From a virus: a stretch of DNA of 30,860 nt. The position numbers and the translations under genes were made by a program. Where the stretch lies: the IMG/VR virus record IMGVR_UViG_3300020411_001573, positions 1-30,860 of that record; one strand, written 5' to 3'. This document shows positions 24,890-30,860 of this stretch, in pieces; positions within the stretch are counted from its first letter, which is position 1; every line of letters starts with the position of its first letter. The notes under the pieces are model-generated. The model was not told the origin of the DNA. It made no database searches and was given only the letters and a program-made list of their open reading frames with translations.

Positions 24890-25266
24890 TAGTTATTTAT
24901 TTTTGCTGTTATATCATCTGAGTGGTCTTGTAGTTCTTGGACAGTATGGTCTATTTGTTTCATAAGTTGTTCTTTTTCTTGTTCTGTTAATCCAAACTCA
25001 TCTTCAGAACCTTGTTTAGAAGCAGTAGCCAATCTTTGTACTATAGTTGCCAACTTAACAAGTTGTTCATCATTCTTCACATTTATTTCCAAGTATTCCT
25101 TTAACATTGGAATAATTTGCACAGCTGTATCACCATCCTTGATAAACCCAACTACCTCTTTCATTAATACTTCTAATTGTTCTTTATTTCTATTGGAATT
25201 ATCATAGATGTCTTTGAATACATCTGACAAGGTTTTACCCTCAAAAACTTCAAAATCGATTGCCAT
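24889..25266 (-). CDS. Helical protein upstream of hub gene
   Basis: The 125-aa protein is almost entirely helical, with long runs of charged and Leu/Ile residues (NKEQLEVLMKEVVGFIKDG, EQLVKLATIVQRLATA, EQEKEQLMKQIDHTVQEL). It begins MAIDFEVFEGKTLSDVFKDIY. It shares its last base with the start of the hub gene, so it is translated together with it. A coiled-coil chaperone or structural partner of the hub is a plausible role, but no family is recognised. It is the first gene of the tail run; the only upstream sequence is the divergent spacer. Confidence 0.6.
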   Translation of the reverse strand: MAIDFEVFEGKTLSDVFKDIYDNSNRNKEQLEVLMKEVVGFIKDGDTAVQIIPMLKEYLEINVKNDEQLVKLATIVQRLATASKQGSEDEFGLTEQEKEQLMKQIDHTVQELQDHSDDITAKINN

Positions 25267-25317
25267 ATTTTTACCTATATTGATTCAGTAATAAATATCA
25301 AATACTTAAAAAATACC

Positions 25318-25335
25318 TATATATAAATATATACC
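25318..25335. promoter_or_regulatory. T4-late-like box in the divergent spacer, copy 3
   Basis: The plus strand reads TATATATAAATATATACC and contains TATAAATA at 25322-25329, the T4 late-promoter sequence. It lies about 93 bases upstream of the plus-strand 73-aa gene and fits as its promoter. The minus strand reads TATATTTATATATA, about 52-60 bases upstream of the gene at 25266. The near-palindrome could therefore serve both directions. No good -35 hexamer is seen on either side. Confidence 0.45.
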
Positions 25336-25372
25336 AGAAATTAATATTAAATATATACAATAGTTATTTAAT

Positions 25373-25391
25373 GTCGGGTATAAAGTCCGAC
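25373..25391 (+). other. Leader hairpin of the plus-strand gene
   Basis: GTCGG (25373-25377) pairs with CCGAC (25387-25391) around the loop GTATAAAGT, with a possible extra G-U pair. It lies about 30 bases upstream of the start in an otherwise AT-rich leader. No U-run follows, so it is not a terminator. Stabilisation of a highly expressed message is a guess. Confidence 0.4.
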
Positions 25392-25421
25392 GAAATTGAT
25401 AACTAACGGGAGAAGAACCAT

Positions 25422-25643
25422 ATGAAGGAAATCATAACACTCGTGAAAGACTGGGCAGATGACATTGCTCATCTACTTCTTTCTTTCGTAGCCATTGGGG
25501 CGGTTTCCGAAGTAATCTTCGGAAGTGGTATCTTTGGTGTTAATGTTATTGGTAACCTAACAGCAATCATTAATAACTTCGGCGAATCTGGTTTCGCTGG
25601 ATTAGTCGCATTATTGGTGTTAGTGGGTTTATTCCGTAAGTAG
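25422..25643 (+). CDS. Small hydrophobic membrane protein (73 aa), only plus-strand gene
   Basis: The protein starts with an amphipathic acidic helix (MKEIITLVKDWADDIAHLL). A hydrophobic span follows at about 17-38, then a polar loop with GNLTAIINNFGESG. A second strong span at about 57-71 (GFAGLVALLVLVGLF) ends with a basic RK. A clean SD (GGAG, 9 bases upstream), a leader hairpin, a T4-late-like box and a strong terminator make a self-contained unit. Its base composition is visibly richer in G and C than the neighbours, suggesting selection for high expression. Options include a holin-like peptide, a small virion membrane or coat-like protein, or a host-membrane modifier; none can be chosen from sequence alone. 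Confidence 0.8.
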   Translation: MKEIITLVKDWADDIAHLLLSFVAIGAVSEVIFGSGIFGVNVIGNLTAIINNFGESGFAGLVALLVLVGLFRK

Positions 25644-25664
25644 TACTATATCGGATTAGCTAAT

Positions 25665-25696
25665 AAAAAAGGGAAGTGAAAACTTCCCTTTTTTTT
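25665..25696. terminator. Bidirectional intrinsic terminator
   Basis: GGGAAGT (25671-25677) and ACTTCCC (25682-25688) form a perfect 7-bp stem around the tetraloop GAAA. Six A residues precede it and eight T residues follow. It ends the plus-strand 73-aa gene and, on the other strand, lies immediately after the stop of the methyltransferase gene at 25698. Confidence 0.92.
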
Positions 25697-25697
25697 G

Positions 25698-26603
25698 TTA
25701 CCAAAATTTATTCTTGGTTTCTATAATATATTCGTGAAAATTATCTTTGAACTTACCTAATCGTTTTGCAGTTTCTTTTGGATTACCCTTTGAAAACATT
25801 AAAACATTTTGATGTGATTTAGGAACTTTTCTACTTGTGTTCATAAATTTTTCAGCTCTCATACCAGCAGTTGCAGGTTCTTGTAATAAAATCATTTCAT
25901 TATAATAAGACATTCCAGCATCTTCAAATGCCTGAATAGTATCTGGAACTAAACCAACATAAGAATCTTTTTCTCTTACCTCACCAACAACAAATACAGC
26001 AAAGGAATTATCTTCTAATTTATTACAAGATTTATGAATAATTTCTCTATATTGTTTTAAGAAAGTTTTATAATCCATATTGGAAATATCCTCTGGGTTA
26101 TCTGAATATTGTTCAAGATTATAATAAGGTGGACAAGAAAATAAAAAATTATATTTACCTTTTAACTTATCTACATTTATGGAATTATCATGTATCCAAT
26201 TTGGTATATGAGTATCACATATTTTTTTACCTTGAATAATATTATGTTCTATTTGATTTTTAGATAAATCAATACCAGTATAATTTCTTTTTAATTTACT
26301 TGCAACAATTCCTCTAACTGAACCACCTGCAAAACAATCTAAGATTTTATCATCTTCTTTTGTAAACCATCTATAAATACATTCACATAAAACGGGGTCA
26401 AATATTGAAGTTCTATTTTGTCCCATTCTATTCATCAAATCACTAAGACTTAAAAGATTTTCTTCTCTACCTAATTCACTTTCTATACCAAGTTCTTTCC
26501 ATAATTTCTTTCGTCTTTTCCATCTACCAGATTTTATATCAAGAACACTAATAGGTGGAATTACGAATACTTGTTCAAGTCTACCTGACCTCTCTTTTAC
26601 CAT
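25698..26603 (-). CDS. DNA methyltransferase (CPPY-motif)
   Basis: The 301-aa protein is an S-adenosylmethionine-dependent DNA methylase. The SAM loop is LDCFAGGSVRG (88-98) with acidic GIDLS at about 110-114. The catalytic motif is SCPPYYNLEQYSD (156-168), of the beta-class D/N/S-PPY/F type, here CPPY. The N-terminal FVIPPISVLDIKSGRWKRRKKLW is typical of phage methylases of this family. It should add a methyl group to an amino nitrogen of A or C. No cognate restriction enzyme is seen, so it may protect phage DNA. The ATG directly follows the gp55-like stop with no SD. It shares PPYxNxEQYS with the larger methylase at 28595. Confidence 0.85.
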   Translation of the reverse strand: MVKERSGRLEQVFVIPPISVLDIKSGRWKRRKKLWKELGIESELGREENLLSLSDLMNRMGQNRTSIFDPVLCECIYRWFTKEDDKILDCFAGGSVRGIVASKLKRNYTGIDLSKNQIEHNIIQGKKICDTHIPNWIHDNSINVDKLKGKYNFLFSCPPYYNLEQYSDNPEDISNMDYKTFLKQYREIIHKSCNKLEDNSFAVFVVGEVREKDSYVGLVPDTIQAFEDAGMSYYNEMILLQEPATAGMRAEKFMNTSRKVPKSHQNVLMFSKGNPKETAKRLGKFKDNFHEYIIETKNKFW

Positions 26604-27329
26604 CTATAAATTACTCCAACTACCTGTTGATTTGGTATCAATTGAACCCGTTGTAAGATATGCTGTTTGTAATTTATTATGGTGTTTCTTCATCACATTA
26701 ATTACTCTTGTGATATGTTGTGTATTAGAACCAGTCATTTCTCTAATTAAAATGTAAAGGGCCTTCTTATTGAAGTTATCAATATTATCTCTCATCTCAA
26801 TTAATTCAACAACTGCATTAGCAACATCTAAATCCTTTTTTCTTTTAAATACAGTCGTAAGATTATTCTTCCAATACTTAGCAAGTTCCTCTACATATTC
26901 AACTTTCATATTTTGAACTTCTTTAATTTCCGCATCTTTAAGAGCATCTCTTTTATAATCAACTACATCTTCAGCATCATGTTGTTTCATTCGTTTGTAG
27001 TTATTATTGTTATGTAGAATTAAATAATTCTTAGCAACAATACTGAAGTATGAGAAGGCCTTACCCTTACCCTCAGTAAACTTATGCATGTTCATAACTA
27101 AGAAACTAACCACTTCATGTTTAACATCTTCACTCGGAACATCAAAGTAATAAAACTTAAATGTATGAATAATATTCTCTGCCAATTTCTCAAAGGCAAT
27201 TCTAATATGGTCATTATAAATTCTATTTCTTATATGTGCTCTTGGTTCATTATTATAACGAATAACTGCTCTTTCAGTTACATCTGTAAAGTAATATCTT
27301 GTTGAGCCTTTTTTTGCTTTTCTTGGCAT
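26604..27329 (-). CDS. 55: gp55-like late-transcription sigma factor
   Basis: The 241-aa protein has the layout of phage sigma factors. It has a region 2-like helix set (DVPSEDVKHEVVSFLVMNMHKF) and a pattern EGKGKAFSYFSIVAKNYLILHNNNNYKRMKQ that resembles the RNAP-core-binding and -10-binding part of T4 gp55. A helical C-terminal part with IREMTGSNTQHITRVINVMKKHH resembles a DNA-recognition helix-turn-helix. T4 gp55 (185 aa) directs late transcription from TATAAATA boxes, with the clamp and gp33. The neighbouring HD-domain protein and methylases are in the same run. It ends SIDTKSTGSWSNL without an obvious hydrophobic-acidic clamp-binding tail. Confidence 0.75.
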   Translation of the reverse strand: MPRKAKKGSTRYYFTDVTERAVIRYNNEPRAHIRNRIYNDHIRIAFEKLAENIIHTFKFYYFDVPSEDVKHEVVSFLVMNMHKFTEGKGKAFSYFSIVAKNYLILHNNNNYKRMKQHDAEDVVDYKRDALKDAEIKEVQNMKVEYVEELAKYWKNNLTTVFKRKKDLDVANAVVELIEMRDNIDNFNKKALYILIREMTGSNTQHITRVINVMKKHHNKLQTAYLTTGSIDTKSTGSWSNL

Positions 27330-27589
27330 TATATCTCCTGTTCTGTGATTGATGTTAAATCATTTACTGCGTTTTTGATACCCTCAAAAACTACCCCTAT
27401 CTCATCATCAGATTCAAACTTACCCTCTGAATCTAATTCTGATAGTATTCTTTGAGTTTGAATTAATCTTGCTGAATAATTCTCAACCCAATCTTCTAAT
27501 CTCTCTACCTTTTGAAATTGATTGTAAGTTGTCCAACCAAGAACTCCTGATAGTATTATTGTAACTCCAAGTAATATTTCTATAATCAT
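27329..27589 (-). CDS. Small membrane protein
   Basis: The 86-aa protein starts with one membrane helix (IIEILLGVTIILSGVLGWTTY, residues 2-22). A charged helical part follows (QFQKVERLEDWVENYSARLIQTQRIL), then an acidic C-terminus. Its start overlaps the stop of the HD-domain gene (ATGA), and its stop shares a base with the next gene's ATG. It is likely to be a single-pass anchor with a cytoplasmic coil. No family recognised. Confidence 0.6.
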   Translation of the reverse strand: MIIEILLGVTIILSGVLGWTTYNQFQKVERLEDWVENYSARLIQTQRILSELDSEGKFESDDEIGVVFEGIKNAVNDLTSITEQEI

Positions 27590-28362
27590 TTTTTATCTCC
27601 GAATAGTTCATCAAATAAATCCTTAGCATTATCACCAGAAAGTTTAGTATCAACTTCTGTTTCTACTGCCTTCTTAATATTCTTTACTGATTTATTTACT
27701 TTTTTTGTTTCTTGTTCTTCATCATATTTCCACAAATCAAATTCAATCTTAGTTGATATATGGTCTGCCCAATGTATAATAAGTGGTAAAGAATTTTTAA
27801 GTGATTTCTTTGGGTCATAGGCCTTTAAATAAAATTCATTTGATTCATCATATAAACCATCAGAACATTTAATTCCCATTGTTTCATTTAAACTACAAGT
27901 AATTCCAAAGTGTTGTAAGATAAATAATGCTCTATCTGTAACTCTCATACTTTGTATTTCATTATTGTAAGTAAAAACCTCACCAAGATTTTTTCTTCTC
28001 CAATCATTATCTTGTGGAACATAATACTCTTCATTCAAATCACCAACCTTACCTAAATCATGATGTAATGCAGAAAAGGCCAGTTCTTCATCTGTCCAAT
28101 TCTTCTTTCCACCACCAGATACATAAAGTTCTGATACTCTCTTTGCGTTTTCATATACATGAAGTACATGATTTACATAACCACCAACATAACAATTATG
28201 ATATTCTTCTTTTGCTGATGCAGGTGCAACTATCATTCTATCTTGAAGATGATTATACATAGTTAGTAATTTTTCTAACCTCTCACCTTCAAATGTATCA
28301 TTTAATACACCTATTAGTTTATCCCAATTTTCTTGTAACTGGGTTTCATTTAATTGCTTCAT
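27586..28362 (-). CDS. HD-domain phosphohydrolase
   Basis: The 258-aa protein carries an HD metal-site set: H65 in YVNHVLHVYE, H100-H101-D102 in FSALHHDLGKVGD, and a later D in LIIHWADHIST. HD enzymes hydrolyse phosphate esters, often nucleotides; the substrate here cannot be determined. Versions are frequent in marine T4-like phages near late-transcription genes. The C-terminus KDLFDELFGDKK resembles the clamp-binding tail of T4-type proteins (as in gp43), suggesting contact with the sliding clamp. It is coupled to the small membrane gene. Confidence 0.8.
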   Translation of the reverse strand: MKQLNETQLQENWDKLIGVLNDTFEGERLEKLLTMYNHLQDRMIVAPASAKEEYHNCYVGGYVNHVLHVYENAKRVSELYVSGGGKKNWTDEELAFSALHHDLGKVGDLNEEYYVPQDNDWRRKNLGEVFTYNNEIQSMRVTDRALFILQHFGITCSLNETMGIKCSDGLYDESNEFYLKAYDPKKSLKNSLPLIIHWADHISTKIEFDLWKYDEEQETKKVNKSVKNIKKAVETEVDTKLSGDNAKDLFDELFGDKK

Positions 28363-28376
28363 TTTTCAATCTCCAT

Positions 28377-28598
28377 TTATAATTTCTTCAACTGCCTTCT
28401 TTTTAAATTCATTCTATGTTGATAGGTTCTTATAGTTTGAACTACTCCGAATGTTCCATCATCATTAACACTTTCAACCTCATAAGGTGGTTCACCTTGT
28501 TCCATAATTCCTGTTAAAGTTGGAATTACAAAATCCCCAACTTCTAAACCTTCTTTAGATTTATCAATTACTTTCCATTTTATTTTTCTTTTCTTCAA
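28377..28598 (-). CDS. Small basic protein, TTG start
   Basis: The 73-aa protein starts with TTG, five bases behind AGGAG; the TTG shares bases with the TGA stop of the methyltransferase (TTGA), so expression is coupled. It begins MKKRKIKWKVIDKSKEGLEVGDFVIPTLTGIM, which has the look of a small beta-barrel (KOW/SH3-like) fold, and ends with a basic helix (HRMNLKRRQLKKL). No family recognised. Confidence 0.6.
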   Translation of the reverse strand: MKKRKIKWKVIDKSKEGLEVGDFVIPTLTGIMEQGEPPYEVESVNDDGTFGVVQTIRTYQHRMNLKRRQLKKL

Positions 28599-30217
28599 GT
28601 TAACTCCTTTGGTTTATAGAAAACAAATATAGGTTCATACTTATATGCTTTCCCTTGATGTTTTACTGAATTTAATATACCAGTTTTAGTTGGGTCTAAC
28701 CCTACCATTCTGGTCATTAACATTTTTAATTTACCTTTGTATTCACAACCGAGATGTTGTAAAATCTTTTTTGAATCTCCCTCTAAATCATAATATGTAT
28801 CTTTACCAATCTTGATTGATGCGATATTCCATAAAATATATCTATCTGGTTTTAGATATTCATATGCTGTTTTTAATGTGGGATATAAGAAATTTTTTCT
28901 CCAATCTTCATACTGATTGTATGCTTTAAAACTTTGATTTTCATCTTGAGAATATTGTTCACGATTAAAATAAGGTGGTGATGTAAAAACAATATCAAAC
29001 TTTCCTTTATACTTTTGAAACTCAGGATTGTTCCCAATTAACTCACTACCATCATCAAACATTCTATATGTATTTGATTGTTTCTGAACTTCGAAAAACT
29101 TACTAAAATTTTCTGAAAAATTATCTATACAATTATTATTATAAAAATTTGCTACTGCTTCATATCTACCTTTGGTATCTGGATTAGGGTCTGTTCCAAC
29201 ATAGTGTGTTTTCTTTCGAGAACTCATTGCCCCAATTATTCTACCACCCCATCCTGAAGATGAATCATAAATAGTTATTGGTTCCTCTACATGAGATGTA
29301 TATGTTTCATAAATATATTTTGCTGTAAGTGCTGGAAAGTTTACTGCTGGTTGTCCACAACTTAATCTAAATACTTGTAATATCTTTGGAAAAATTCCAT
29401 CAGTTTTATTATACCACCTAATTAAATAATGAAAAGTATTTTTCTTACCACTCTTTAATTCTACACTTGATACGATATCACCAAGATTAGATATTTGTCT
29501 TTTGTTTAACCAACCTTGTTCTACACAATGATTAACATCATCTGCACTTAAATATAAATTTTTAAAACCTGAATACTCATCATTAATAGTTCCATAATTA
29601 TCCATAGTATTATCTTTTACTTTTGCTAATACTAAATCTAAATCAGAATATTTACCATTAAATATTTTACCCTCATGAGCTTGTTGTATGAATTCCATTC
29701 CTGTTTGTCCATCCCAAAATGGATTTTCATCTTTCTTATTAACAATACTTCTACTCCAACTATACATTGAGTCTCGTTTAACTGCCCTCTTCATAATGTT
29801 AACAAACTTTTCTTCCATATCAGGGTCTGCAAAATGGTCATAAATAGATAAACCATTATCTGCGGATTTACCAATACTGATTTTTGTTTTTAACATTGTT
29901 GGAAAGAATTGATTTACAACACTTGCATCTTTATTAAAGTTTTGAATTAATCCTAAAGATTCTTCATCACCTGTTAAATCTTCTTCTAAGAAATTACATG
30001 GATTACTTTTTAGTTTGGACATTTTTTTAATAATACCTTCTTCATCAGCACCAATTACTGGTGGTGTTCCAAACTCATCCCATTGTGTTGTTACTTCTTT
30101 TCTTAGCAAACGAGCCCACTCAACAAATTGAGTATCACTCAATCCTAACAACTCATGATAAGTTGTATTAGATTTAAACTCCGCAAACTTGGAGCGTTCA
30201 TAAAACCATTTGTTCAT
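28595..30217 (-). CDS. Large DNA methyltransferase (SPPY-motif)
   Basis: The 540-aa protein has a SAM-binding motif TIYDSSSGWGGRIIGAMSS (315-333) and an acidic residue at GTDPN (341-345). The catalytic motif is FTSPPYFNREQYSQ (411-424). The SPPY form is usual for N4-cytosine methylases, while N6-adenine enzymes more often have DPPY. The N-terminal 300 residues lack recognised catalytic motifs and could be the target-recognition domain. No restriction partner is seen. A sigma70-like promoter lies just upstream, with transcription start roughly 9 bases before the ATG and no SD, so it may be an early gene. Confidence 0.85.
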   Translation of the reverse strand: MNKWFYERSKFAEFKSNTTYHELLGLSDTQFVEWARLLRKEVTTQWDEFGTPPVIGADEEGIIKKMSKLKSNPCNFLEEDLTGDEESLGLIQNFNKDASVVNQFFPTMLKTKISIGKSADNGLSIYDHFADPDMEEKFVNIMKRAVKRDSMYSWSRSIVNKKDENPFWDGQTGMEFIQQAHEGKIFNGKYSDLDLVLAKVKDNTMDNYGTINDEYSGFKNLYLSADDVNHCVEQGWLNKRQISNLGDIVSSVELKSGKKNTFHYLIRWYNKTDGIFPKILQVFRLSCGQPAVNFPALTAKYIYETYTSHVEEPITIYDSSSGWGGRIIGAMSSRKKTHYVGTDPNPDTKGRYEAVANFYNNNCIDNFSENFSKFFEVQKQSNTYRMFDDGSELIGNNPEFQKYKGKFDIVFTSPPYFNREQYSQDENQSFKAYNQYEDWRKNFLYPTLKTAYEYLKPDRYILWNIASIKIGKDTYYDLEGDSKKILQHLGCEYKGKLKMLMTRMVGLDPTKTGILNSVKHQGKAYKYEPIFVFYKPKELT

Positions 30218-30232
30218 AATTTTTATAACCTA

Positions 30233-30261
30233 AATATACTACATTAATTTTCAATTGTCAA
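30233..30261 (-). promoter_or_regulatory. Sigma70-like promoter of the methyltransferase operon
   Basis: The minus strand reads TTGACA (30261-30256), a 17-base spacer, then TATATT (30238-30233). The -35 is perfect and the -10 matches five of six. It lies in the gap between the two genes and points at the methyltransferase gene at 30217. Recognition by the host housekeeping sigma factor early in infection is inferred. Confidence 0.65.
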
Positions 30262-30268
30262 GCCTTTT

Positions 30269-30835
30269 TTAATCATTATTTACTAAATTACTATTAATTA
30301 CTAAATCAGTTTTTAATATCTCTGCTTCTGTAAACTTATAAGGTTTAGTTCCTGGGCTCTCTAATATATCAATACGATTTACCCATCGTTTATTCATAGT
30401 ATCTCGTACTTGATATACTCCATCTTTTCCATCTGTGCCTTTAAGAACAATAAAATCACCATAATCTAAAAATCCACCATGTTGTTTCAGAAGATTTCTA
30501 CTCACCGCTATAAATCGGTACTCACTAGCCTTATGTACTCTAATACGCGTTCCATCCGCGAGAATGTTCGGTGTAGAATCTGTCTGATAACGAACTGGAT
30601 GATACATCGTTACAGTCACATTCATTCCTTCAAGTTTAAACTCATCAACAATGTTGTTGAGCCTTGTATTTTCCTCTTTCAATTCCACGACACTAAGTCG
30701 GTGAAATTCTTTATAATCTTCAAATAGGTTTACCCATACAAAACCATTAAAAATGGTGAAGAGTAAAAAACCAAGATATAATTTTAAATTCTTCATACTC
30801 GTAATATCATATGAAGTTTTATCATATTCACTCAT
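30269..30835 (-). CDS. Membrane-anchored 3D-domain peptidoglycan enzyme
   Basis: The 188-aa protein has one membrane helix at about 18-37 (KLYLGFLLFTIFNGFVWVNLF). A short coiled coil (about 48-62) leads to a 3D (three-Asp) domain: YQTDSTPNILADGTRIRV, RFIAVSRNLL, LDYGDFIVLKG, VYQVRDTMNKRWVNRIDIL. D86, D145 and D156 are candidate conserved Asp residues. The domain is found in MltA-type lytic transglycosylases and spore enzymes that cut peptidoglycan. With the anchor facing the periplasm, the enzyme could act in lysis or entry. The catalytic residue set cannot be confirmed by eye. AGGAG precedes the start. The gene precedes the methyltransferase gene. Confidence 0.75.
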   Translation of the reverse strand: MSEYDKTSYDITSMKNLKLYLGFLLFTIFNGFVWVNLFEDYKEFHRLSVVELKEENTRLNNIVDEFKLEGMNVTVTMYHPVRYQTDSTPNILADGTRIRVHKASEYRFIAVSRNLLKQHGGFLDYGDFIVLKGTDGKDGVYQVRDTMNKRWVNRIDILESPGTKPYKFTEAEILKTDLVINSNLVNND

Positions 30836-30860
30836 AAATAAATATCTCCTAATTTGTTTA

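Noticed and set aside
1-30860. Host chromosome fragment with a prophage
   Set aside because: No integrase, attachment repeat or housekeeping gene is present; the exported genes sit in the same transcription direction and tight spacing as phage genes on both sides.
1-30860. CRISPR array or restriction-modification island
   Set aside because: No spaced direct repeats were found, and the two methyltransferases have no restriction endonuclease neighbour.

Overview
The window is a stretch of a low-GC, tailed, contractile (T4-like, myovirus-type) phage genome, probably marine. The evidence is a set of recognisable T4-type genes: the gp47-type recombination nuclease (cut by the left edge), a gp61/DnaG-type primase, a gp55-like late sigma factor, and baseplate proteins resembling gp5 (OB-fold hub), gp25 and gp6. 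Almost everything lies on the minus strand in tight, translationally coupled runs. One small gene at 25422-25643 is on the plus strand. I see no tRNA, rRNA, CRISPR, integrase or insertion sequence.

Layout in the minus-strand direction of transcription, from the right. 30835-25698: a membrane-anchored 3D-domain peptidoglycan enzyme, a large SPPY-motif DNA methyltransferase, a small protein, an HD-domain hydrolase, a small membrane protein, a gp55-like sigma factor and a second DNA methyltransferase. 25665-25696: a bidirectional terminator shared with the plus-strand gene for a 73-aa hydrophobic protein. 25266-10191: the baseplate/tail block, with a coiled-coil protein, OB-fold hub, a protein with a Ca-binding-type loop, gp25, gp6, an adhesin-like structural protein, a 7Fe-type ferredoxin, a coiled-coil protein, a 1624-aa baseplate protein carrying a Hint (intein-like) domain, and three further structural proteins, two of them paralogous. 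10046-2553: an unusual block of exported proteins. 2551-1: a small basic protein, a PAP2 phosphatase, a HExxH metallopeptidase, a PD-(D/E)XK-like nuclease, the primase and the nuclease gp47.

The exported block is the most striking part. It holds an 879-aa secreted protein with cohesin-like and dockerin-like segments and a C-terminal domain of the type IX secretion (T9SS) sorting type, two mini membrane proteins, a PorV/PorQ-type outer-membrane barrel, a membrane coiled-coil protein, a small exported basic protein, a CsgG-like lipoprotein, an exported barrel protein, a second CsgG-domain protein and a spanin-like coiled-coil protein. Stops and starts overlap along much of the run. Five signal peptides have Gln straight after the likely cleavage site, the pattern called the Bacteroidetes Q-rule. 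Together these features suggest a host from the Bacteroidota/Marinimicrobia-type (FCB) lineage with T9SS. The strong Shine-Dalgarno sites before most genes are unusual for Bacteroidota proper, so a host such as Marinimicrobia is a reasonable but unproven inference. My reading is that the phage carries its own surface-protein export module: a T9SS-type cargo with a matching shuttle-like barrel, and a CsgG-type pore set. All assignments rest on reading the sequence; no database search was run.
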